A stretch of 11,277 nucleotides of DNA from Verrucomicrobiota bacterium. GTDB lineage: Bacteria; Verrucomicrobiota; Verrucomicrobiia; Limisphaerales; UBA9464. The notes beneath the pieces are model-generated. The model worked only from the letters and a program-made list of their open reading frames with translations. It did not search any database and was not told the DNA's origin. Both the position numbers and the translations under genes were made by a program. The DNA lies in assembly GCA_026397675.1 (NCBI GenBank), contig JAPLUH010000468.1, forward strand, positions 1 to 11,277, in the 5' to 3' direction. Positions 1 to 6,223 of the stretch are shown piece after piece (the first letter of the stretch is position 1; the number at the start of each line of letters is the position of its first letter).

Positions 1-149
1 ATTTGTATGCTTCCGAAGTGGTGCCTCCTGTTGAGACTCAGGAACCCAAGGCGCCCGGCATCGTGGTCACCCGAGTGGGTGATTTAGTTCAAAAGGTCAC
101 CGTAGAGTGCCCGTGCGGTGAGCGAATCTCACTCGACTGCGGTTACTAA
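1..149 (+). CDS. C-terminal end of an unidentified protein with a Cys-rich tail (partial, 5' end outside window)
   Basis: An open frame enters from the left edge (complete codons from base 3) and stops at TAA 147-149, giving 48 visible residues. The first part is acidic and proline-containing (S-E-V-V-P-P-V-E). The end reads V-E-C-P-C-G-E-R-I-S-L-D-C-G-Y, so three cysteines (C-x-C-x8-C) lie within the last thirteen residues. Such a tail could bind a metal, but three Cys alone do not prove it. I do not recognise the family. It lies 12 bases upstream of the fliD ATG on the same strand, so it is probably co-transcribed with the flagellar genes. The frame is supported by continuity to the edge and by stops in the other two plus frames. 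The start and full length cannot be seen. Confidence 0.55.
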   Translation, partial: LYASEVVPPVETQEPKAPGIVVTRVGDLVQKVTVECPCGERISLDCGY

Positions 150-161
150 TTTTTTTTGCTT

Positions 162-1985
162 ATGGCTGGTTTGGACATGTCAATTTCGGGTTTGGCCTCT
201 GGTTTCGACTGGAAGTCGGTGTTGGAACAACTCACGAATGTGGAGCGGGCTCCTCAGGCCACGGTCCGGACCGAGCAGACCACCTTGGCTAATCGCCGCT
301 CCGCCCTCGGGCAGATCGTATCGCAGTTGACCGACCTTCAGACCAAAGCCACTGCTCTCGGCGATTCGAGCCTCTACAACCGACGATCGGTGAGCTCGTC
401 GGACACGACCATTGCCTCAGTGAGTGCGGCCGATGGAGCGGTGACCGGGAGTTACTCCATTGAAGTAGTCGCCCTCGCCACGCCTTCGAGTTGGTTGGGG
501 GCCACGTCTGGGGTCATTAGGTCGTTGCACTCAGCCGACATGAGCATCACCTATGACAATACGGTGGATCCTCCGGTTATCTTGAACACCGACACAGGTC
601 CCGTTCTTTCTGCAGCGAAGTGGGGGGCCACGCTGACGGCCGGCACTGTAACCATAGGAGTCCAGGACAGAGTTACCCAGACGGTGACTAACGCCACGGT
701 GAACGTGCTTACCACCGACACCCTCAAGGACGTGCTGGTAAAACTGGATGCTGCCATCGGTACTCAGGGAGGGGCTACCTATTCTACACGTTATGATCAG
801 GTCACCATCGCCAGTCCTAATGGGAAAAACCTGATCCTGGGATCCGCCTCGGACACCTCCAATCTCCTGAGTTGCCTCAAGCTCTTCACCCCGGATTCCA
901 ACTCACCTTCAAGCCCCAAAGGTACCGACGCAGTCAGCGACTCCAAGTTGGGCTCACTGAAACTCTCTGCCAGTTTGTCTAGCCAGCCCTTGATGACAGA
1001 TCTGACCTACAAAACCCCCAGGCCCTCCACGACTGGTGCTTTCTCAATTAACGGGGTATCCATCGACTACTCTTCTAGCAGCACCTTGGCTTCGGTGCTC
1101 AGTAGTATTAATGACTCAGCAGCCGGAGTTCAGGCCTCTTTTGATTCGGGGCTGAACCGCATCGTGCTCAAGAACAAGGAACCCGGAGACCGAGGCGTTG
1201 TGTTGGCAGAAAGCGATGGTGGCAATTTTCTGACCGCTTTTGGCCTGACAGGGACAGGGAGTAGTTTGAGCAGAGGCACCGATTTGACGTATAAGATCAA
1301 CGGGGGAGCCACTGCCAGGGCCCGGTCTAATACCATCAAAGACTCTGATTCAGGGCTCACGGGTTTGACGTTCACCGCTTCCAAGGTGGGGACGACGACC
1401 ATTAACAGCGCCAACGACACTGGGGCGGCCCGATCGGCCGTTGATGCGCTGGTTAGTTCGGTGAACCGGGTTCAGTCGCTGATCTCCTCCTTGACCGTCA
1501 GCAATCGCGACGCAGCGGGGAAAATCACGGCCGGTGTCTTGGCTTACGATCAGACGATTTTTCAACTGGGTTCGAGCCTTCGTGGCTTGTTGGGTCTGCA
1601 ATTGTCGGGAGGTCCGAGCACGACCATCCGAGGGCTTGCTGACCTCGGATATAGCACGACGGGTTACACCAATGAACTGACCGCGACGCTTTCAAGCCAG
1701 TTGTCCGAAGTTCAGAAGTTCTTCTCGACCACCACCACCGGTCTGAGCGCTCGGATCACGAGCTTTGTGAAGCCCATGGTGGATGAAAACTCCGGCACTT
1801 TGTCTCAGCGGCAGAAGGGGTTGACCGAGCAGTCCTCAAAACTCGATGACCAATTGGTCGCCATGGAACGGCGTGTTCAGTCCAACCGAGAGCGCCTCTT
1901 GACGGGATTTCGAGCCATGGAAGCAGCCCAAGCCAAATCCAATTCCCAGATGCAATTCCTCAACCAGAAACTCGGAATAGGATGA
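162..1985 (+). CDS. fliD: Flagellar filament capping protein FliD (hook-associated protein 2)
   Basis: FliD caps the growing flagellar filament and helps exported flagellin fold into place at the distal tip. The 607-residue product opens with the FliD_N signature (S-G-L-A-S-G-F-D-W, about residues 9-17), followed by an amphipathic helix (S-V-L-E-Q-L). A flagellin-IN-like segment (T-G-A-F-S-I-N-G-V near 290) precedes the FliD_C region. The last 60 residues form the usual coiled-coil tail (S-Q-R-Q-K-G-L-T ... F-L-N-Q-K-L-G). The middle is Ser/Thr/Gly-rich, as in surface-exposed domains. At 607 residues it is longer than enteric FliD (under 500). ATG 162 was chosen. TTG 156 and ATG 177 (starting M-S-I-S-G-L) are in frame, and none has a clear Shine-Dalgarno, so 177 remains possible. 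The stop overlaps the next ATG by four bases. fliS and a FliT-like gene follow, which fits the identification. Confidence 0.95.
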   Translation: MAGLDMSISGLASGFDWKSVLEQLTNVERAPQATVRTEQTTLANRRSALGQIVSQLTDLQTKATALGDSSLYNRRSVSSSDTTIASVSAADGAVTGSYSIEVVALATPSSWLGATSGVIRSLHSADMSITYDNTVDPPVILNTDTGPVLSAAKWGATLTAGTVTIGVQDRVTQTVTNATVNVLTTDTLKDVLVKLDAAIGTQGGATYSTRYDQVTIASPNGKNLILGSASDTSNLLSCLKLFTPDSNSPSSPKGTDAVSDSKLGSLKLSASLSSQPLMTDLTYKTPRPSTTGAFSINGVSIDYSSSSTLASVLSSINDSAAGVQASFDSGLNRIVLKNKEPGDRGVVLAESDGGNFLTAFGLTGTGSSLSRGTDLTYKINGGATARARSNTIKDSDSGLTGLTFTASKVGTTTINSANDTGAARSAVDALVSSVNRVQSLISSLTVSNRDAAGKITAGVLAYDQTIFQLGSSLRGLLGLQLSGGPSTTIRGLADLGYSTTGYTNELTATLSSQLSEVQKFFSTTTTGLSARITSFVKPMVDENSGTLSQRQKGLTEQSSKLDDQLVAMERRVQSNRERLLTGFRAMEAAQAKSNSQMQFLNQKLGIG

Positions 1986-2740
1986 TTAGGCCGGTACATA
2001 TTCTCAATCTAGGAGTGGTGCTCGCTCTGGCCATGGGTTGCAGCTCGGTCGCCAAGCGACTGACAGACCCCTCGTACACGGGCCCATTTCGCAGCCAGTT
2101 CAACCACTCATCGATAGGTTTCGACGTCCTGAAGACCATCGGGCGTGTGGCCATTCTGCCCACCGCTTTGCCTGAAGGCGGGTTGGGAACCCCTCAATCC
2201 GAGGCGGCCACCGAGGTTCAAGCAGGCATTATTGCCGAACTGAGACAAGATGGCCCGTTCGAAGCAGTTTTTTACCAGCCTCCCAAGGGACGCTGGCTGC
2301 AGGGCGCCTTGGAATTGCGGACGACCGAGGCTCTCCCGAGCCAGTTGCTCCAAGACGTGCAACGTCAAACCTCCGCAGAGGCGATTCTCTTTTCTAGCCT
2401 CTCGACCTTCCAACCGTACCCACCGCTGCGCATCGGCATCAAGTTGACCCTCGTCCGCGTCCACGATGGCGCGGTGCTTTGGCAATTTGATGACGGGTTC
2501 AATGCTGGAGAAGCCTCCACGTTGAATGACGCTCGGAAGTACCTGAGGGAATCCATGGGCATCGAGACCGATCCACCGCCGGCCTTGTCGGTGGATAGCC
2601 CGCAGCGCTTCATCCGATATGGGGTTTCACGGGCCGTGCGCCTGCTCAAGAGGGATTTTCAGCCCGCCCCCAACCCCCCATTGGGCGCAACCAACGGCAG
2701 CCCGAAGGCAGTTTCCGCGCCTCAATCCAAAAAATCCTGA
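1982..2740 (+). CDS. Putative flagellar-cluster lipoprotein
   Basis: The 252-residue product begins with a lipoprotein signal: hydrophobic core, then A-L-A-M-G-C with lipidation Cys20. The -3 residue is Ala, not the commoner Leu. A mature alpha/beta domain follows: R-V-A-I-L-P near 55, a helix T-E-V-Q-A-G-I-I-A-E-L, A-E-A-I-L-F-S-S near 134, and a strand pair including I-K-L-T-L-V-R-V-H-D-G-A-V-L-W-Q-F-D. That last stretch resembles lipoproteins of the CsgG/LpoB/FlgO-type fold. This is a pattern judgement, not a firm family call. The C-terminus is a Pro/Ser/Lys-rich low-complexity tail. ATG 1982 overlaps the fliD stop (ATGA), which implies translational coupling. Such proteins usually sit in the periplasm or outer membrane. 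A structural or stabilising role for the flagellum is inferred only from position. It could instead act in cell-envelope assembly. Confidence 0.8.
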   Translation: MIRPVHILNLGVVLALAMGCSSVAKRLTDPSYTGPFRSQFNHSSIGFDVLKTIGRVAILPTALPEGGLGTPQSEAATEVQAGIIAELRQDGPFEAVFYQPPKGRWLQGALELRTTEALPSQLLQDVQRQTSAEAILFSSLSTFQPYPPLRIGIKLTLVRVHDGAVLWQFDDGFNAGEASTLNDARKYLRESMGIETDPPPALSVDSPQRFIRYGVSRAVRLLKRDFQPAPNPPLGATNGSPKAVSAPQSKKS

Positions 2741-2758
2741 CGGGAATCACATTTCTCC

Positions 2759-2785
2759 TTAAGTGCAGGCTCATCCTGCCGCACT
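2759..2785 (+). promoter_or_regulatory. Candidate sigma-28 (FliA) type promoter, also able to form a hairpin
   Basis: TTAAGTGC (2759-2766), an 11-base spacer, then GCCGCACT (2778-2785). Compared with the enteric FliA consensus TAAAGTTT-N11-GCCGATAA, the spacing is exact, GCCG matches, and 9 of 16 positions agree overall. It lies in the 65-base gap before the 85-residue gene, with the expected start of transcription just ahead of the Shine-Dalgarno. The same bases can form an imperfect hairpin: AAGTGC 2761-2766 pairs with GCACTT 2781-2786, and AGG with CCT. A weak hairpin between lipoprotein and next gene is therefore the competing reading. Confidence 0.3.
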
Positions 2786-2794
2786 TTGTTGGTT

Positions 2795-2802
2795 GAGGAG
2801 GT
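2795..2802 (+). promoter_or_regulatory. Strong Shine-Dalgarno that fixes a GTG start
   Basis: GAGGAGGT lies immediately upstream of GTG 2806, with four bases between GGAGG and the start codon. It is the only near-consensus ribosome binding site seen in the window. It supports the GTG as the start of the 85-residue protein, since no other start lies in frame near it. Confidence 0.75.
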
Positions 2803-2805
2803 ATT

Positions 2806-3063
2806 GTGAAAATAGAAGCCATTAAAACTCAGGAACCGACTTTGCCTACAGAGGTGAAGGTCAAGACGGGCCGACCGCCCGAGCCGGGTGAATCGGTTTC
2901 ATTGCGGCCGCCGCCAAAGATTACCCGCGAGGAGCTGATCCAAGCCAAAGAGCGGGCCGAGAGCGATTTTAAGTTAGTTAAGGAAATGGTTCGCAAAGCC
3001 AGTCCGACCAGTCAGTACCCCCCGTTAGATGGGGTGGACCGTATTGCTGCCTTATTCGGCTAA
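2806..3063 (+). CDS. Small flagellar-cluster protein, weakly FlgM-like
   Basis: The gene encodes 85 residues from GTG 2806, fixed by the GAGGAGGT site just upstream. The N-terminal half is polar and proline-rich, likely disordered (K-T-G-R-P-P-E-P-G-E). It is followed by a charged helix (T-R-E-E-L-I-Q-A-K-E-R-A-E) running into F-K-L-V-K-E-M-V-R-K-A. The C-terminal motif is Y-P-P-L-D-G-V-D-R-I-A-A-L-F-G. A disordered N-terminus, a helix, then a tyrosine-aspartate-I-A segment recalls FlgM, the anti-sigma factor that holds FliA inactive until the hook is complete, but the match is weak. FlaG, often found beside fliD, does not fit: its aromatic/valine-rich C-terminal block is missing. The gene sits 35 bases before fliS. 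The coding call is firm; the function is open. Confidence 0.8.
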   Translation: MKIEAIKTQEPTLPTEVKVKTGRPPEPGESVSLRPPPKITREELIQAKERAESDFKLVKEMVRKASPTSQYPPLDGVDRIAALFG

Positions 3064-3098
3064 TCCCAAGCCTGAACTAATTTCGGATCACTGAGCGT

Positions 3099-3572
3099 AT
3101 GTCACAGGCCCGTACTGCGTTTGCGGCCTACCGTTCAGCCACGGAGGCCACCGTCTCGAAGCAGCGTATTGTTCAAATGCTGCTCGATGGCGCTGTGCTG
3201 GCCATTCAGCGGTCCATTGATGGATTCGACATTGAGGAATTCGGTTTGCGTCAGCAGACCATCCACAACCAAATCACCAAAGCAGGGGCCATCGTCTCTC
3301 AGTTACGCGTGGCGTTGGATTTGGAGGCGGGCGGTGATTTTTCGAAAAAACTCTTCGGATTGTACGGCTACATCGGAGACCACTTGATTCAAGGGAACCT
3401 CCGCAAGGATCCAGAGCCCCTGCGAGAGGCCCAACGGCATCTGAAGGTCATCCAAGAAGCATGGCGCGAGATGTTGGCTGCTCAAATCACGGGTTCCACC
3501 CTTGAGTCAGCCGGAACACGTCCCGCCAGCGCACCGGCGAGCGAGCGGGTCAATTTCAACATGAGTGTCTGA
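3099..3572 (+). CDS. fliS: Flagellar export chaperone FliS
   Basis: FliS binds the C-terminus of flagellin in the cytoplasm, prevents its premature polymerisation and delivers it to the export gate. The 157-residue product has the family pattern in order: an early tyrosine in A-A-Y-R-S-A-T, I-V-Q-M-L-L-D-G-A-V near 24-33, the helix with I-T-K-A-G-A-I-V-S-Q-L-R near 58-69, then L-D-L-E-A-G-G-D-F-S-K-K-L near 73-85 and L-Y-G-Y-I-G-D-H-L. A helix ending in E-A-W-R-E-M-L closes the bundle near 124. After that a roughly 30-residue Ser/Ala/Pro-rich tail ends in F-N-M-S-V; it is longer than in many FliS proteins. ATG 3099 has only weak upstream purines. The stop overlaps the next start by one base (TGATG). 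The flagellin gene itself is not in this window. Confidence 0.96.
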   Translation: MSQARTAFAAYRSATEATVSKQRIVQMLLDGAVLAIQRSIDGFDIEEFGLRQQTIHNQITKAGAIVSQLRVALDLEAGGDFSKKLFGLYGYIGDHLIQGNLRKDPEPLREAQRHLKVIQEAWREMLAAQITGSTLESAGTRPASAPASERVNFNMSV

Positions 3573-3949
3573 TGGATAGCGTTCCGTCATCGACAGACCC
3601 GATTCACACTGCCTTACACTCTTGGGAAGAGCTGAACGGGCTTTTAAAGGAAGTCATTTCCCGTCGGGATTGGACCGAGGTGGAGCCAATCTTGGAGCGA
3701 AAATCTGAGTGTCAACGGGTGCTCGAAGAGCTTTTGCCCCCCAGCCACGCGTTGACACCCGATCAGCGACGGCACTTGAGGGCTGTTTTGGACCAGGAGT
3801 CGGCGATGGGACCGGAGTTCCAACAGGCCGTGGCAGCTTTGGAAGTTGAGCGTCAGCACTCCAACGCCATGCTCAAACAGTCTCACCAATTGCGTCGAAG
3901 CTACGGCACTCCCGCACCCAGCCCGATACTCTGGGAACACTTCACCTGA
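3572..3949 (+). CDS. FliT/FlgN-like flagellar chaperone
   Basis: The 125-residue, almost wholly helical protein has a Trp-containing first helix (W-E-E-L-N-G-L-L near 18-25) and R-R-D-W-T-E-V-E-P-I-L-E-R-K near 31-44, where FliT/FlgN proteins carry a similar helix. L-T-P-D-Q-R-R-H-L follows, and the long last helix ends S-H-Q-L-R-R-S-Y-G near 104-112. FliT binds FliD and FlgN binds the hook-filament junction proteins as export chaperones. Its position directly after fliS, with ATG overlapping the fliS stop, favours FliT, but these families diverge strongly in sequence, so FlgN-like is also possible. No Shine-Dalgarno is needed if translation is coupled. It is the last flagellar gene of the run: the next gene is convergent, 31 bases away. 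Confidence 0.75.
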   Translation: MDSVPSSTDPIHTALHSWEELNGLLKEVISRRDWTEVEPILERKSECQRVLEELLPPSHALTPDQRRHLRAVLDQESAMGPEFQQAVAALEVERQHSNAMLKQSHQLRRSYGTPAPSPILWEHFT

Positions 3950-3980
3950 CGGGGTCGGCTCCCGCGGACACGGGAAAGAG

Positions 3981-4160
3981 TCACCAGCATTGAATGGAAT
4001 CTGACTGAAAGACCTTCTCGAGAAGAAGGTGATAATCCGGGTTCTCGTGGTTCAGCGAGATGACCACTACCTCTTGATCCGGCAATTGTCGCTGGTCGAC
4101 GATCAACTGTTCGACTGCGGGCTTCGCAGGATGAGTCAGAATGTGAAGGATACGCTTCAT
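3981..4160 (-). CDS. Small DsrH/TusB-like protein, third gene of a DsrE-type set
   Basis: The 59-residue product starts M-K-R-I-L-H-I-L-T. This resembles the L-H-x-L opening of DsrH/TusB, which works with DsrEF/TusCD in protein-bound sulfur transfer. It ends N-P-D-Y-H-L-L-L-E-K-V-F-Q-S-D-S-I-Q-C-W. It is much shorter than typical DsrH/TusB (around 95 residues). The only cysteine is Cys58, next to the C-terminus, not the early cysteine of DsrH. It starts 14 bases after the preceding DsrF-like gene, with no clear Shine-Dalgarno, and is the last gene of the minus-strand run. The frame extends upstream of ATG 4160, but an upstream start would overlap the well-supported DsrF-like gene. Identification rests on the opening motif and the neighbours. 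A different role or a degenerate subunit is possible. Confidence 0.65.
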   Translation of the reverse strand: MKRILHILTHPAKPAVEQLIVDQRQLPDQEVVVISLNHENPDYHLLLEKVFQSDSIQCW

Positions 4161-4174
4161 GGCAGGGTAGAGAC

Positions 4175-4525
4175 TCAGAATCGAAACACGTAGGTGGATT
4201 GGGCGGCCAAGGTGGCCCACTGCGCATCGGAGACCTCCTCGAATGGGGTCAACGGTTCGCCGAGCAGCGTCAACTCGGAAGCCCCCTTCTGAACGTAAAC
4301 CGGGCGTCCCCACTCTTGAAGGATCGGCAAGTACCGAGTGAAATTGTCTTCGTCTATCCACTCATCGGAATACTCCGACAACGACAAGACGGCAGCACCT
4401 CGCAGATAGAGGAGCACCTCAACCTTCTTCCAGGTTCCGATTCCTGCTGCCATTCGAATGGCCTCCGCCGGCCGGCCGCTGGTCCGAGGATCTGAATCCA
4501 CGATAATCAGAACTCGGGGTTTCAT
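4175..4525 (-). CDS. DsrE-superfamily protein, DsrF/TusC-like
   Basis: The 116-residue product begins R-V-L-I-I-V-D-S-D-P, a strand and loop, then a helix E-A-I-R-M-A-A-G-I-G and the strand K-V-E-V-L-L-Y-L-R-G near 34-43. The pattern is the flavodoxin-like DsrE fold, in which a strand is followed by a helix of the R-x-A type. Later come P-I-L-Q-E-W-G-R-P-V-Y-V, a third strand, and a terminal Y-V-F-R-F. It contains no cysteine, consistent with a structural (DsrF/TusC-like) subunit. ATG 4525 overlaps the stop of the upstream DsrE-like gene by four bases (ATGA), so the two are probably made in fixed ratio. In known systems DsrE, F and H form an alpha2beta2gamma2 complex that carries persulfide sulfur. 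That role here is inferred from fold pattern and gene order. Confidence 0.75.
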   Translation of the reverse strand: MKPRVLIIVDSDPRTSGRPAEAIRMAAGIGTWKKVEVLLYLRGAAVLSLSEYSDEWIDEDNFTRYLPILQEWGRPVYVQKGASELTLLGEPLTPFEEVSDAQWATLAAQSTYVFRF

Positions 4526-4845
4526 GGCGCGTTGAAACTAACGAATCGATCAGTGCTGGCGATGAGATCGCTCACGACGGTGAGTCCGGCAAAGGTGGCT
4601 CGATCGTCGACGGGGACGCCGTGGTGGTGTGCTCCATAGGCGCAGGCATAAAACTTCAAGCCCTGGGGACGCAGTGCCTGCAATTCGGGGTGTCCCACAC
4701 CTGCCACCGCTGAATCAATGCAATACAGGTAAACCGAGCAACCGGCCTGCAACGCCGCCGCAGCAAAACGGACCCCGTGGAGGAAGGCCGGAGCCTCGGG
4801 CGGCGCGGAGATCAGGATCCCAAGTTTTTTACCGTCGAACGACAT
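4522..4845 (-). CDS. DsrE/TusD-like sulfur-carrier protein
   Basis: The 107-residue product has a DsrE-type layout. A strand (L-G-I-L-I-S-A) precedes the helix V-R-F-A-A-A-A-L-Q-A-G, then the strand S-V-Y-L-Y-C-I-D. A loop leads to G-L-K-F-Y-A-C-A-Y-G-A near 62-72, and the last helix and strand are V-S-D-L-I-A-S-T-D-R-F-V-S-F. Cys68 in Y-A-C-A-Y lies where DsrE/TusD carry the persulfide-accepting cysteine. It is followed by an unusual H-H-H run. In DsrE/TusD that cysteine passes sulfur along relays for tRNA thiolation or sulfur oxidation; the client here is unknown. ATG 4845 was preferred to an in-frame GTG at 4851; no Shine-Dalgarno decides between them. The gene begins 82 bases after the PQQ-like gene ends and leads the three-gene set. 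Confidence 0.8.
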   Translation of the reverse strand: MSFDGKKLGILISAPPEAPAFLHGVRFAAAALQAGCSVYLYCIDSAVAGVGHPELQALRPQGLKFYACAYGAHHHGVPVDDRATFAGLTVVSDLIASTDRFVSFNAP

Positions 4846-4927
4846 GCACACACAAGAAACGGGAGGTTGAAGCCGAAGTCAAAGAGCACTCGCACACCTT
4901 TTGTTGAGCGCCCGCGGATCCAAAGGA

Positions 4928-6223
4928 TTAGTGCCGCTCTTCCAATCGGTAGAGGTGGGTTTGAGTCCGGACCCAGAGAGCCTCTCCAGCGGCCGCGGGG
5001 GAGGCCATGCACCCTCCGTCGAGCTGGTTGTCGGCCAACCGACGGAACGTCCGGTCAGCGGCGATCACAACCGCAGCACCGCCTTCACTGAAACAATAGA
5101 GGCGATCCCGGGTGGCCAAGGGTGAGGCCGAGTAATTGCCTCCCAATCGCTCACTCCAGACAAGCTTGCCAGTGGTGGCCTCCCAACAATTGGCCACGCC
5201 GCCGTCCTCAACTCCGAAGAGGAGGTCGCCGACCAACGTCAACGACGGCTTCTTCGGTGTCCCCCGTTTCGACTTCCAGGCGAGTTGGACACCCGCCGCC
5301 GGAGCGGATTCCCCATTGGCGTCGAGCACCGTGCCGGCGGCATGGGGGCGAATAGCCATGGTCTGCCCTTGCGACCATCCGCTGGGAACAAAGATCAACC
5401 CATGCCCGATCACGGGACGCGTGCCTGCCGAATGGCTGGTGCGCTCCTCGACCCGCCACAACTCGCGTCCATCCCGAGCATCCAGACCATACACTGCTTT
5501 AGCTCCCTGACTGACCAGATGAGGAATGCCGTCGACGGTGGTCACGGTGCAGGTGGCGAAGGCCTTGCGCATATCGCCATCGGCCTCAGGCTTGCCGTTG
5601 GGGCCGAGGTCTTTGTAGTCGACGGATCGATCCTTCAGCCAGCGGGTGGCTCCGGTCTTGGCATCCAGCGCGACCAGGAATTGCCGGTCGCTGCCATCGA
5701 AGTTCAGAAAGAGGGCCCCTTGATGCAAGATCGGCGAGGACCCGGCCCCCCGGAAGTGGTTGCACTTGAGGTCGCGGCGCTCCCACAACTTCTTGCCGGA
5801 GCGCGTATCCAAGCAAGCGGTGCCCGCTTCGCCGAACGATACATAAATTCGGCCTTTTTCAATGACCGGAGTGGGCGAGGCGTAGCTGTTGTAGCGTTTC
5901 CAGAGATCCGGTTGCTCCGCCTCAAAGACCAAAATGTCGTGAACCACCTTTCCGGAATCTCGGTCGAGGCACAGAGCATACAGACGGCGGCCGTCATCGG
6001 TCGCCGTGGTGACCCAAACCTGGTCTCCCCAAATGACCGGCGACGACCATCCCTTGTCATGGATCGCAGTCTTCCACGCCACGTTCTGCTGCTCAGACCA
6101 CTTCAGCGGGAGTTTTGTCGCGGAGCTGAGTCCATCACCGTGCGGCCCGCGGAATTCAGGCCAGTGTTTGTCAGCGGCCAGCAGTGAGGCCGCGGTCATC
6201 AGACTCAAGAAAAGGTGTTTCAT
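4928..6223 (-). CDS. Secreted PQQ-binding-like beta-propeller repeat protein
   Basis: The 431-residue product has an N-terminal signal peptide (K-H-L-F-L-S-L-M-T-A-A-S-L-L-A-A, cleavage near 17-18). The family opening W-P-E-F-R-G-P-H-G-D-G-L-S follows near 20-32, common in planctomycete and verrucomicrobial PQQ-like proteins. Repeated propeller blades end with W-type signatures such as A-L-D-A-K-T-G-A-T-R-W, G-L-D-A-R-D-G-R-E-L-W-R-V and E-A-T-T-G-K-L-V-W. The fold is related to BamB and to quinoprotein dehydrogenases, but I see no evidence of catalytic residues, so a binding or scaffold role is as likely as enzyme activity. It would sit in the periplasm. ATG 6223 overlaps the stop of the upstream MFS gene by four bases, implying coupled translation. 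An earlier in-frame start would lie inside the MFS gene and precede the signal peptide. Confidence 0.92.
   Translation of the reverse strand: MKHLFLSLMTAASLLAADKHWPEFRGPHGDGLSSATKLPLKWSEQQNVAWKTAIHDKGWSSPVIWGDQVWVTTATDDGRRLYALCLDRDSGKVVHDILVFEAEQPDLWKRYNSYASPTPVIEKGRIYVSFGEAGTACLDTRSGKKLWERRDLKCNHFRGAGSSPILHQGALFLNFDGSDRQFLVALDAKTGATRWLKDRSVDYKDLGPNGKPEADGDMRKAFATCTVTTVDGIPHLVSQGAKAVYGLDARDGRELWRVEERTSHSAGTRPVIGHGLIFVPSGWSQGQTMAIRPHAAGTVLDANGESAPAAGVQLAWKSKRGTPKKPSLTLVGDLLFGVEDGGVANCWEATTGKLVWSERLGGNYSASPLATRDRLYCFSEGGAAVVIAADRTFRRLADNQLDGGCMASPAAAGEALWVRTQTHLYRLEERH

Noticed and set aside
103..129. FliA-like promoter TAGAGTGC-N11-GCGAATCT before fliD
   Set aside because: About half the positions match the consensus, the GCCG core is missing, and it lies inside the upstream coding frame.
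2806..3063. FlaG as the identity of the 85-residue protein
   Set aside because: Position near fliD invites it, but the FlaG C-terminal strand pattern is absent.
3960..3975. Stem TCCCG/CGGGA as a bidirectional terminator
   Set aside because: Only five base pairs and no T-run on either strand; too weak to annotate.
3981..4361. 126-residue version of the DsrH-like protein
   Set aside because: The first 67 residues overlap the DsrF-like gene in another frame and look like shadow translation; similarity begins at the internal ATG 4160.
5285..6187. 300-residue plus-strand open frame
   Set aside because: Antisense to the PQQ-like propeller gene, with low-complexity, unrecognisable product; GC-rich shadow frame.
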